Of a DNA stretch of 37,021 bases, positions 29,801 to 37,021 are shown piece by piece. The translations under genes were made by a program, and so were the position numbers. How positions within the stretch are numbered: position 1 is the stretch's first letter; every line of letters begins with the position of its first letter. The notes under the pieces are model-generated. The model was not told where the DNA came from. It ran no database searches and saw only the letters and a list, made by a program, of their open reading frames with translations. Source of the stretch: a virus; IMG/VR virus record IMGVR_UViG_3300025070_000101, positions 1 through 37,021 of that record, one strand, 5' to 3'.

Positions 29801-31144
29801 TGGATCAGCCTTCATAGCAGCTAAACCTTTTGCATCTAAAGATACGGCTCCACCATATAATCTACGAAGATAAGCACCTTTATTGTTTTCTATCTCTTGA
29901 AGAATTGGTTTTACTAAACTAGGTTCAACAAGACCTTGCTCTACCATGTCTTCCAGTTGTTTATAAATAACATCTGATAAAGCATCCACTTGTATTCTCA
30001 TACCTTCTGCAGCTGCTTTGACTCTAGGGTTATATAAAGCTTTACCATCTATAACTGTATCAAAAGCTTTTTCGTCACCTTCAAGATACCTCATTAAATC
30101 AGAATATGCTCTATCTATTTGTTTTTGTCTTTTACCTGGTAGCTGCATAGTACTAATTGTTTTTTTGGCAGCCTTTTCAAACTCAGAAAGATAACTCATA
30201 GCTAAATTATCTTGTGAGCTAATCATAGCATCAACATCTTTCATTGCTTCAAATAATTCTTTTGGAGTTTCACCTCTTGAAGACAAATACTTACCTAAAG
30301 CTGTTCCAGAAACTTTTGATCCTATTCTTTGAAATCCATCAGATATTAATTTTGCTGTTTGAGGAACGAGAGGAAGCATAGATGCAATTTTTACAGCAGA
30401 TCCAGCTATAGGTATTGCAGCTTCAACTCCTAAACCGATTGCTGCACCTTCAGTTCCTATCTTTAATTTGTTAGATAGTGTTTGTGCAGCCTTTTCTCTG
30501 CCTCGTAAACCTTGTGTTTTATCAGTTCTTAAACTCTCTGGTAAAACACCAAAAGCATCAGCCAATGTGCCTGTTCCATCTGGTGCTACAAGTGCTTCTG
30601 CGGCACCACCTGCAAAACTTGTTACAAGTGCTTGTTTTGTTCTTGCACCAAAAGCTGTTTTAGCACCTAATAAATTTTTACCTGCGTTAGATCTACCAAA
30701 TCTTTCTGCTGCTCTAAAAAACTTACTTGTAGCTGGTATTGTGTTAATTCCACGAGCGACACTACTTGCACGATTAACCCATCCGATAACTGGTATAAGG
30801 GCACCACCAAAAGTTGTTATACCTTCTGCTACTTTACCAGCTGTTCCCTCTGGTGTTAAACCAAGAAATTCTTTTGTTCCTTCAGCAAAAGCTGTAACGT
30901 CTTCTGTTGAGTCAGTATCAAAAATATAATCAAAGCCAGAAGTCACTGTTTCTACTATACCTTGTGGTAAACCAACTAATCCAGATCCAACACCTTGAGC
31001 TATATCTCCGAAAGTGCTTACAGTGCTTCCTAAGAAAGAATCTTCTTCTTGTTTTGCACCAGCTATTGGAAACACTGGTAATTTATTTATGTCTTCATTT
31101 TCCTGAACTGGAAAGACAGGCAAATTTTCAATAGGAGAAGCCAT
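26876..31144 (-). CDS. Large internal virion / DNA ejection protein (1422 aa)
   Basis: A giant virion protein in the place of T7 gp16-like ejection proteins, after the tail genes and before the lysin. Gly/Ala-rich hydrophobic segments (about 40-70 and 100-200) would allow membrane insertion; the rest is long charged helices. I see no transglycosylase or peptidase motif. The two ends carry the same short motif: NLPVFPV and KLPVFPI at the N-terminus, ELPIFPV and ELPVLD near the C-terminus. The call is from size, composition and position. Confidence 0.65.
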   Translation of the reverse strand: MASPIENLPVFPVQENEDINKLPVFPIAGAKQEEDSFLGSTVSTFGDIAQGVGSGLVGLPQGIVETVTSGFDYIFDTDSTEDVTAFAEGTKEFLGLTPEGTAGKVAEGITTFGGALIPVIGWVNRASSVARGINTIPATSKFFRAAERFGRSNAGKNLLGAKTAFGARTKQALVTSFAGGAAEALVAPDGTGTLADAFGVLPESLRTDKTQGLRGREKAAQTLSNKLKIGTEGAAIGLGVEAAIPIAGSAVKIASMLPLVPQTAKLISDGFQRIGSKVSGTALGKYLSSRGETPKELFEAMKDVDAMISSQDNLAMSYLSEFEKAAKKTISTMQLPGKRQKQIDRAYSDLMRYLEGDEKAFDTVIDGKALYNPRVKAAAEGMRIQVDALSDVIYKQLEDMVEQGLVEPSLVKPILQEIENNKGAYLRRLYGGAVSLDAKGLAAMKADPRYTQSIENSAKIIMKTNPEKTLDEAMSEATKSVDRAILGDLSEGSLSPEAILNLKKKGDMTGSSRIKEVPLYTISEGFFKKRSVFLDKNPQLRELMNEIRDPKVLFTQTISDLSKFIGTNNLYKSMARMTDEGGFSETFQTAIPKINNWLTKAKDSKGKLVQASRPLIVKGEDLTPQQIADLQAAGYKQLGKRVPQKSKVIEDLEKEELKAAQSGKPFSKEKLKKNEKVKQEELSKMSVSGGNYGALSGDFVAPEIFNSLTIPTRTGGIGSELLAVALQAKGLSQVAKTVLNPLAQVRNFLSGIFMVGANGNIARNMDLTQSMSATFGKVSNLSEPEFREFYEMLGDIGIREENIVINEFQRNIREGAGLTGASKTGAAIEYGMDKLPIISSAFKAFQSVYGNVDTYWKTVGFVGEKAKFGSAFRKAGLDPDNLGDDIIQELVNSGLAPRSSDLMGKHGFINVFAGDIVKETMPIYSRVPKLIRDIRKVPVFGNFIAFPAEIMRNSTNILNRSLTEMGFKASDSLVAKIGADKAAILERQIRAIGANRLASYVNMAATVPFAVTKGALMAVDMSQEELENIRKLMPEFLNGHQTVPLNNPKDGKKFEYVDLSYMLPYDFVLAPARLALKTYSQKGEIGASEAEKIIGGAWESFKALSEPFAGESLIAERVLDALPAQYLGRGGQTPTGAPIWNEAESPGAKLQKGFYHVLGGLLPGGVEQFAKLTPRGFEQGRTSLAISGDPGATGTKYDKTEEALTAFTGIRKLELDVPRALSFSGYGYTQTRSSAIRGFGQIAKLNNSTKEDVLQAYVEGNNNLFRVQREMYDKIQAARTAGLSEKDIIYALKEDSNLGRQELGMILKGQFSPIKPSKELYEAIYKEANIRLERRALNKLPVPEMVEIYTDILGKSLLSGGVESTQEELPIFPVDELPVLDTSNISPTSGTTTSAETRTNPAFLGSNPIDILKNLTIGTRTQ

Positions 31145-32685
31145 TAGCTACTCTTTTGTGTTGTGTCTAAATTAAGTGTTAGTCCGTCATCACTTACTTT
31201 GTAATTGTTCTTATTATAAGTTATTACTTTACCAGGCTTATAGTTATCTGTACCCACAACATTTTGAGGTATTCTATATGAAGGAATTACTGTAGGTGTT
31301 TGAGGTGTTTGAATCTGACCTTTAACAGCTTTGAATAACGTATCTATCATACCCACATTTACAGCACTTGGATCTATGGACGATTTAGCTAAAGCTGTTG
31401 CTATTTCTAATTTGATTTGTTCATCAGATTTGTTCTTAGAACTAATCCCTTTCATTATAGTCATAAGCTCTGGATTATCTCTTAGATATTCTGCTGTTCT
31501 AATTGCTTCTGGTTTTTTATCCCTAGATTTTTCTGCTTCTGACTCTTTAAATACTTGTTCTACAGCAGCCAATCCTACAGCTATGTCTTCTTTTCTCTTA
31601 GCTTCTGTAGCTTCACCTTTTGCTTTACCATATCCAGCCAATCCTGCAGCCAATCCTTTTGCAATATTTGTCATAGCATTTGGACTTTCACCTGCTGCAA
31701 CTAACAAACCTGTCATAATTAAATTATAGTTTGCATCAGTTCTCACGTCTTTTTCAGAAATATCTCTTCCTAGTGCGGCAGAAATAATCTCTCGTCTTGC
31801 TTTCACACGATCTTTAAAACTTAAATCTGATATACCTAATGCATCATCAGCCCCTTTTGTAGTAGTCCCTTTAGGGTTTTTTGCATCTTCTTTAATTTTA
31901 TTTATTACACTAAGTCCTAAAACCTCTTCCGGTCTAGATTCTGGGAAAGATTCTGGAAACCTAGGATCAGCTGAAGATAAAACGTTAGGATCTACTAAAC
32001 CTCTTTCCTCACCTTTTTTAGGAGGCTCTAAACGTTGTGGGCCAGCAGATTGATCTGTAAATTGATATCTTGAATCTCCTTCGGCTTTTAAATTTAGACT
32101 TTTTTGTATTCCTTTTAATCTAATATCATCAGCTGTTTCTATTTCTTTTTTATTTCTAAAATAATCTAAACCTTTGTCTATATTATTAATAGTAGATTCA
32201 AGGCTAGTATCAATACTAGATCCAATTTTCTTAATGTCTTTCATAAATTGAGAGTCATCTTTTTTGATAGCTAATGCCTTTGCCTTATCTTTTGCAAAGC
32301 TTTCACCTTCTTTTTTCATCTCAGGTAAAGTGTATCCATGAAATGTTGGAGTATCATCTCTTTTCCCATCAGGTGATCCAATTAGTAAGCCTTTGTTAAT
32401 CATGTCGGCAATTATTTTATTATTAGTCATAAATTTATCTGCTGTATCAGAAACAAAACCACCTATAGCTTCTAAAGGCGAGTTTTGTCTAAAATAATTT
32501 ATCATAGGTGAATTCATTTTATCAGGGTCTTTAATAAAGGTGCCATTTTGTGCTTTAACTGGCTGACCTTTCATCATAGCTTTTTGGGCTGTTGTCATTA
32601 ATTCTGGTGATGAAGCAAGAATACCCATTGGCTGTTTAGACATACCACCTTGACGAAACATTCTTCTATTTAATGGTTTGTTCAA
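31144..32685 (-). CDS. Virion-associated protein (513 aa)
   Basis: Begins MNKPLNRRMFRQGGMSKQPM, then GILASSPELMTTAQKAMM, an opening I recall from structural proteins of marine short-tailed phages. The middle is charged helices; around residues 315-365 lies an Ala/Gly stretch (MTGLLVAAGESPNAMTNIAK followed by GLAAGLAGYGKAK). It is coupled with the ejection protein. An internal or tail protein is inferred. Confidence 0.6.
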   Translation of the reverse strand: MNKPLNRRMFRQGGMSKQPMGILASSPELMTTAQKAMMKGQPVKAQNGTFIKDPDKMNSPMINYFRQNSPLEAIGGFVSDTADKFMTNNKIIADMINKGLLIGSPDGKRDDTPTFHGYTLPEMKKEGESFAKDKAKALAIKKDDSQFMKDIKKIGSSIDTSLESTINNIDKGLDYFRNKKEIETADDIRLKGIQKSLNLKAEGDSRYQFTDQSAGPQRLEPPKKGEERGLVDPNVLSSADPRFPESFPESRPEEVLGLSVINKIKEDAKNPKGTTTKGADDALGISDLSFKDRVKARREIISAALGRDISEKDVRTDANYNLIMTGLLVAAGESPNAMTNIAKGLAAGLAGYGKAKGEATEAKRKEDIAVGLAAVEQVFKESEAEKSRDKKPEAIRTAEYLRDNPELMTIMKGISSKNKSDEQIKLEIATALAKSSIDPSAVNVGMIDTLFKAVKGQIQTPQTPTVIPSYRIPQNVVGTDNYKPGKVITYNKNNYKVSDDGLTLNLDTTQKSS

Positions 32686-33896
32686 TTCTTAGCTCCCATA
32701 CCGAAAAAGTTACCAGTTCCTCTGTTTGCCATGCCGTATGCACCTAAACCTGCTATACCTAATCCTAGTAGTTGAGACTGGTTACTCGGTCCTGGACTCG
32801 TGGTTGTTGAATAAGTCTGTTGTAGGGCTGGGACACCTCTAAAAATATCAGACATAAAACCAACCTGTTGATAAGGTAGAGCTTGTTCTGCAAGTGCGTT
32901 GGCTCGATCTATATCAAGTTGTCTTTGTCCTTGTTGTTGTTGCATTCCACCTATACCCAATAATGTATTAACATCTTGAACACCCATTTGTTGACCTAAT
33001 TGACCAAGGCCCGCTGTCGCAGTTCCAAGTTGCCCGACTGTTTGTCCAAGAGCACCAGTTGTTTGACCTAATTGACCAGTTAATTGTGCAAGATTACCAA
33101 GACCTGCAGCTGTCTGACCATAGCCTTGTGCTCCTTGAAAACCCATGGCTCCCGCTTGTCCAGCTTGTTGACCAAACTGTCCAGCTTGTGCAAGTTGTTG
33201 TTGTGCTTGTCTTGATGCTGCTTGTTGTGCAAGATTTTGAGCTTGCTGAAAACCTGCTGATCTTAGCTGTGATCCTGTCCTTGCTTGTTGCTCCAACACA
33301 TTTTGATTGATAGCTGCTTGTTCAATAGCTCCTCTTGAACCACCAAAGGCTCCCGCACCAATAGCTTGTGCAGAGGCTTTGTTTTTTGCTATATCTCCTT
33401 GTTCAGCTATATCTGCATATTGTTGCTGAACAATATCTTCCATGTACGGATCCATAAACTCTCTGTAAGAGGTAGGATCAAAGTCATAACTGGCACCAGC
33501 TGTCATTTGTTGTGCTTGCCCAATACCTTGTTGTCCTAGTCTTTGAGCATCCAACATAGCTTGTTGCTGTTGTCTGTATCCTTGTTGTGCTTCAGGTAAT
33601 TGACTTAATGCAGTTCCTATAGTTCCCAGACCAGTGCCCACGGCTCCAATACCTTGACCTAAAGCTTCGGCTCCTCCTTTTAAATAAGGCTGAAATCCTC
33701 CAATACCTTGACCAGCTACATTTATTGCTCTTAGTTGATCTTCAGTAAGACCTTCTAACTGTTGTGCAGAAAAAGGCATTTGTGAGCCTTCACCCGTGAG
33801 AGCCTTCGCACTTGCAAATATATCAGCTAAATAATCTTCTTGGAAAGGAGCTAACCTTACAATTTGTTCTTGTTTGACTTCTTGTGGATCTGCCAT
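32682..33896 (-). CDS. Gln/Gly/Ala-rich virion protein (404 aa)
   Basis: Extremely rich in Gln, Gly and Ala. Residues about 260-310 repeat a seven-residue unit (TGQLGQT, TGALGQT, VGQLGTA, TAGLGQL), and a weaker run of the same type lies near 75-105. The ATG at 33896 overlaps the preceding stop with AAAGG upstream; an in-frame GTG one codon earlier is possible. Such proteins occur among the internal or tail proteins of marine podoviruses. Function unknown. Confidence 0.65.
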   Translation of the reverse strand: MADPQEVKQEQIVRLAPFQEDYLADIFASAKALTGEGSQMPFSAQQLEGLTEDQLRAINVAGQGIGGFQPYLKGGAEALGQGIGAVGTGLGTIGTALSQLPEAQQGYRQQQQAMLDAQRLGQQGIGQAQQMTAGASYDFDPTSYREFMDPYMEDIVQQQYADIAEQGDIAKNKASAQAIGAGAFGGSRGAIEQAAINQNVLEQQARTGSQLRSAGFQQAQNLAQQAASRQAQQQLAQAGQFGQQAGQAGAMGFQGAQGYGQTAAGLGNLAQLTGQLGQTTGALGQTVGQLGTATAGLGQLGQQMGVQDVNTLLGIGGMQQQQGQRQLDIDRANALAEQALPYQQVGFMSDIFRGVPALQQTYSTTTSPGPSNQSQLLGLGIAGLGAYGMANRGTGNFFGMGAKN

Positions 33897-34756
33897 CACG
33901 CAACCCTTTCTAATTGTGACATCATGTCATACATTCTTGCGGCACCGACATCTCTATCTCCGCCACCTGCACCACGGACAGCCTTTGCTGTTACCACAAA
34001 TTCTCCGTCTGATAATCTTGCAGGAACTGAGTCACTGGTTCCTGTACCAGGGCCTGTTACTTCTCCACCACTTGCTGCCAAAAAGGGATCTCTCAAAGAG
34101 GGATCTCTACTTACAACGTCTCTAAATATATCTCTTTCTTCTTCTGATTCAATATCCTCGGCACCTTGTCTTTTTCTATTATCTTCAAAATATTTTTTTC
34201 GCTCATCTGGATCATCTAAATTATACAGTTTATTACCGATTCGTCCAGTACCTAGCCTAGTTTTACCTACTGGATAAGGTTGCATATTAAAGCCCCCAGA
34301 TTGTTGCTCTTCAGGTATAGAACTTGCAAGCAATGTACCTACACCTCCAGCAGTTATTAATGGATTTGCTTTTGCAAAGTCAAAAACACTGCTTATAGCC
34401 TTTGAAGCTGTAGTAGGGACAGATGAAGAAATTTGGGATATTGGTGCTGTTGTTTTTACACCACTCATTATTTCTGGCCCACTAACATTAGCCACATTTG
34501 AAGCTCCGGTTGAAGCTCCATAAGTACCAGCACTTGTGCCTTGTGTTCCGAAACCAGCACCTTTCGCAAACGATCCTACACCATATGCTAATCCAGCGTT
34601 TAATAATGCTTCTTCTACACTTCTGCCACCAGCTAATGATCCAATACCCGATCCTATTGAGGCTCCTAATGGCCCGCCAACAGCAAAACCAATGGTTCCA
34701 CCAATAATTGGTGCTGCTTTTTTTAAAACTTTAGTGATGCTTTTAAATATACCCAT
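33896..34756 (-). CDS. Virion protein with GTGTSDSVPARLSDGEFVV end (286 aa)
   Basis: A Gly/Ala-rich hydrophobic N-terminus (IIGGTIGFAVGGPLGASIGS, about 17-36) suggests membrane interaction during ejection. The C-terminal GPGTGTSDSVPARLSDGEFV and TAKAVRGAG block is a motif I recall at the end of tail and internal proteins of many phages. It lies between the tail and Gln-rich genes. Confidence 0.7.
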   Translation of the reverse strand: MGIFKSITKVLKKAAPIIGGTIGFAVGGPLGASIGSGIGSLAGGRSVEEALLNAGLAYGVGSFAKGAGFGTQGTSAGTYGASTGASNVANVSGPEIMSGVKTTAPISQISSSVPTTASKAISSVFDFAKANPLITAGGVGTLLASSIPEEQQSGGFNMQPYPVGKTRLGTGRIGNKLYNLDDPDERKKYFEDNRKRQGAEDIESEEERDIFRDVVSRDPSLRDPFLAASGGEVTGPGTGTSDSVPARLSDGEFVVTAKAVRGAGGGDRDVGAARMYDMMSQLERVA

Positions 34757-34792
34757 AGCTTATAATACCAATTAATTGTTGATTCTTCAATC

Positions 34793-35182
34793 CTATATCT
34801 GCGTTATCGCACTTGTTGTGATTCTAGTCTTAATTAGTTCTTGTATACTAGCGACAACAAGGAGTCTGTTAGCCACTCCTGCCTGTACTTTTATGATGTC
34901 ACCACCTTGTAATATCAGATCTCTTGTTAGCATCTCTTCTGTTGCGTGTCCTGCAACGCTTTTTTCAAACAATTCAAACACATTATTATCTTTGTCCGTT
35001 AAAGTTACAGTCAAAGTATCGCCATTGTTACTACTATCGTGCACTAAAATAGAGCTAATAATAGATGCATTAGACTCAGCCCCAGTGGGTGCTGTATATA
35101 AAATAGTGTTATCAGTTGTTGTTAGATCAACTTTTGCATTTGTTAAACCTTGAATATATTGAGGAATACTGGTTACTAACAT
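34793..35182 (-). CDS. Small structural protein, beta-rich (129 aa)
   Basis: The sequence is beta-sandwich-like (ILYTAPTGAESNASIISSIL; TLTVTLTDKDNNVFELF; GGDIIKVQAGVANRLLVVASI), similar in style to tail or head decoration proteins of marine phages. It is coupled directly to the nozzle-like gene. Exact role unknown. Confidence 0.65.
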   Translation of the reverse strand: MLVTSIPQYIQGLTNAKVDLTTTDNTILYTAPTGAESNASIISSILVHDSSNNGDTLTVTLTDKDNNVFELFEKSVAGHATEEMLTRDLILQGGDIIKVQAGVANRLLVVASIQELIKTRITTSAITQI

Positions 35183-37021
35183 TAGCGTCTTCCATCTTGT
35201 CTTATATTGGCTCTAGGTGTTCCAAGCTTATATTTTGTACCTAAAGATGTAGAATCAACTCGTAAGGCAAAAGACCTACCTCGTAAACGATAGTTTAGTT
35301 TTTCTGTAAACTGTTCTACTGGACTAGTGGCTGTTCTTTGTGTGTTGCCAGACTGAGTTTGCAAAAAGTTACCACCAGAAAAATTCTTAGCCTTAACAGT
35401 AAAGTCTACATCTGGATTTAAACTAGTTGATCCATTAAAAGTTATATCGGGCACAACTTCATTTAGAAAAACATATTTATCCCCGTCACCAATATCTATA
35501 GGTGCAGACTCAATAAAAGATGTCATAGCTGATCCGTCATCATCATATCCGACTTCATGATTATATAAATATTGATCACCTGTTGCTATTGGTAATGTTC
35601 TAATACCTCTGTCAAGCCATGCTTGACGAGCCATTGTACCATAATACCAAACTTTTTCCGAGTAATTATAAGCAACATACTTATCTATTTCTGTACTACT
35701 GGATGAAGGATAAAACCACAGAAGTTCACTAAACTCAGAGTTAACACCCACATGAACCTTGTCACGCTCTTCAAAATTAAAATCTAAAAATACTTTGTCT
35801 TTCACAGTACATGGTAATTGTACAGTTTGACCGCCTCCATACACATAGAAAGTGTCAACTCCCATCCAATACACTGCGTCTTCTACTGCAATAGCCGAGG
35901 AAGGACTCATAATGGTTATGTTCTTTGATAGCTCTTGCAAACCAAAAGTAAATGGAGGACCTATAAATTTCATAGCGTGTAAGGTTTTATTTGTAAAAAC
36001 AAGCAACTGTTGTTTTGTTTCAACAGCTTGAACAAAGGTCGATCCACCACCAAGTCTTAAGTCACCAGCTGTGTTTGTAGCAGTCGGAAACCAATCTAAT
36101 GGATTTTCTTGTGATGAGAATCTAATTAACAGTGGATCTTGTACCCCGTCTCCATCAGGAGATGTTAAATCTGTTCCAAAGTTATCACAACCAAAAGCGA
36201 TAACATGTCTGTCTTGGTCAGATACAAGAACTTGTTTGGCTCTTTGTGGTATACTTGTTTTTGTACCAGCAAGCGTGTTTAATTTTACCGCTCTTCCACT
36301 TAATCCGTTTGTTCTATCCCAATAATAAATAGCACCGTCTCTTGGATTAAGAATTAAATCTTCTCCAAAGTTATCGTGTGACCATAATCTGATCTGTGCA
36401 CCAGGTACCGTGATCGATGCAGAACTGCCCCAGCCAACAAAGTCATCTGTTGCAAGAGTATTACCAGTGGCTAATCTAACCAACGATCCATTGTCATGTG
36501 TTGCAGCAGTAGTGCCACTATGTCCACGGGTCACTGTTATTGTGTTATCGTCAGCAGAAGCCGTGATAAGCATTAACTCGTTATCGATTAAAATAACATC
36601 CCCATCTGTTGTCATACCTGTCTCATCAACAACATCTACACCTGTTTCAGAATCATCTAAAGGTTCGTTTAAAGTTGTGGATAAAGCACCATTAGTTGTA
36701 CCACTCCACTGTCCAGCACCCCAACCAGTACCACCAACGGTCACATCAAGACCTGTGTTTAACTGATATTCCCCAACAACACTAGAACCACCATTACCCG
36801 TATCAGAAGAGTTGGCTGCAATAGCAGACGTAACTGTATATGAATTAGAACTTATAACAGATACAATTTTATATTCTTTATTAAGAATGGCAGCAGTAAT
36901 ATTGCCCCCTAAACTAACTGCACCAGAAAAGGTTACAAAATCATTTTCATTTGCTCCATGTGCTGGATCCGAAACAGTTATTGTTGTTGAACCATTTGTA
37001 GCTGAAAAAGTCACATCCCCT
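35182..37021 (-). CDS. Tail nozzle-like protein, partial at the right edge
   Basis: At least 610 residues; the frame is open past the GTG at 37014 to the edge (GGG-GAT before it), so the N-terminus is missing. Repeated beta blades (LLVFTNKTLHAMKFIGPPFT; DAVYWMGVDTFYVYGG; KYVAYNYSEKVWYYG) suggest a propeller, as in T7 gp12-like nozzle or P22 gp10-like stabilisation proteins that plug the portal-tail channel. Its place at the head of the tail operon fits. Confidence 0.65.
   Translation of the reverse strand, partial: GDVTFSATNGSTTITVSDPAHGANENDFVTFSGAVSLGGNITAAILNKEYKIVSVISSNSYTVTSAIAANSSDTGNGGSSVVGEYQLNTGLDVTVGGTGWGAGQWSGTTNGALSTTLNEPLDDSETGVDVVDETGMTTDGDVILIDNELMLITASADDNTITVTRGHSGTTAATHDNGSLVRLATGNTLATDDFVGWGSSASITVPGAQIRLWSHDNFGEDLILNPRDGAIYYWDRTNGLSGRAVKLNTLAGTKTSIPQRAKQVLVSDQDRHVIAFGCDNFGTDLTSPDGDGVQDPLLIRFSSQENPLDWFPTATNTAGDLRLGGGSTFVQAVETKQQLLVFTNKTLHAMKFIGPPFTFGLQELSKNITIMSPSSAIAVEDAVYWMGVDTFYVYGGGQTVQLPCTVKDKVFLDFNFEERDKVHVGVNSEFSELLWFYPSSSSTEIDKYVAYNYSEKVWYYGTMARQAWLDRGIRTLPIATGDQYLYNHEVGYDDDGSAMTSFIESAPIDIGDGDKYVFLNEVVPDITFNGSTSLNPDVDFTVKAKNFSGGNFLQTQSGNTQRTATSPVEQFTEKLNYRLRGRSFALRVDSTSLGTKYKLGTPRANIRQDGRR

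Noticed and set aside
30468-30929. Plus-strand frames of up to 153 codons opposite the 1422-aa gene, and similar ones opposite the other virion genes
   Set aside because: They are antisense to Ala/Gly/Gln-rich coding sequence, consist of Leu/Val/Pro/Ser-rich text, and lack ribosome binding sites; they look like compositional shadows.

Overview
The window looks like most of the genome of a tailed phage, probably short-tailed, that infects a marine alphaproteobacterium of the SAR11/Pelagibacter or uncultured-Mediterranean-phage kind. The evidence is an AT-rich sequence, tightly packed genes joined by ATGA and TAATG overlaps, a holin of the gene-transfer-agent three-TM type, two small genes of families common in Alphaproteobacteria (DUF1127 and DUF1289), and a structural block without sheath, tube or baseplate genes. 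I see no integrase, excision gene, tRNA or CRISPR array, so a lytic lifestyle is the simplest reading but is not proven. The host assignment is inference.

Layout. (1) 1-5619, minus strand: a late operon read right to left: large terminase, a 34-aa basic protein, portal, a membrane protein with a coiled coil, two or three tiny membrane proteins, holin, and a gene running off the left edge. (2) 5620-6840, plus strand: an AT-rich island of two genes bounded by a 17-bp repeat and by terminator hairpins, inserted between the two terminase subunits. (3) 6876-7837: a cluster of short GGTCGCA repeats, then a VRR-NUC nuclease and the small terminase subunit on the minus strand. (4) 7838-8139: a divergent control region with a long inverted repeat and a sigma70-like promoter. 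(5) 8140-15941, plus strand: about 25 very small early genes, mostly unknown, around a cytosine-C5 methyltransferase whose reading frame contains a second long, apparently real gene. (6) 15943-24615, plus strand: replication and recombination genes: SNF2-type helicase, a ribbon-helix-helix regulator, an SSB-like protein, an archaeo-eukaryotic-type primase, HNH protein, UvrD-like helicase, DUF6378 protein and family A DNA polymerase. (7) 24612-37021, minus strand: a second late operon read right to left: tail/nozzle-like protein, several Gly/Ala/Gln-rich virion proteins, a 1422-aa internal virion protein, an M15 peptidase endolysin, small genes, and the DUF1289 and DUF1127 genes.

How it fits together. 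Early transcription from about 8.05 kb would drive the small takeover genes and then the replisome. The replisome lacks a DnaB-type helicase and appears to use SNF2 and UvrD-type motors with an AEP-type primase and Pol A. Late genes on the minus strand make and fill the particle. The capsid, scaffold and upstream tail genes are absent; if the genome is circular or permuted they would lie between the right edge and the left edge, making the two minus-strand late blocks one operon.

Most notable: a 789-bp gene overprinted inside the methyltransferase with its own ribosome binding site; a hidden 55-aa DUF1289 gene overlapping its neighbour; the repeat-flanked island; two replication proteins ending in SSB-type acidic tails; and inverted repeats of a shared hexamer upstream of both terminase genes.
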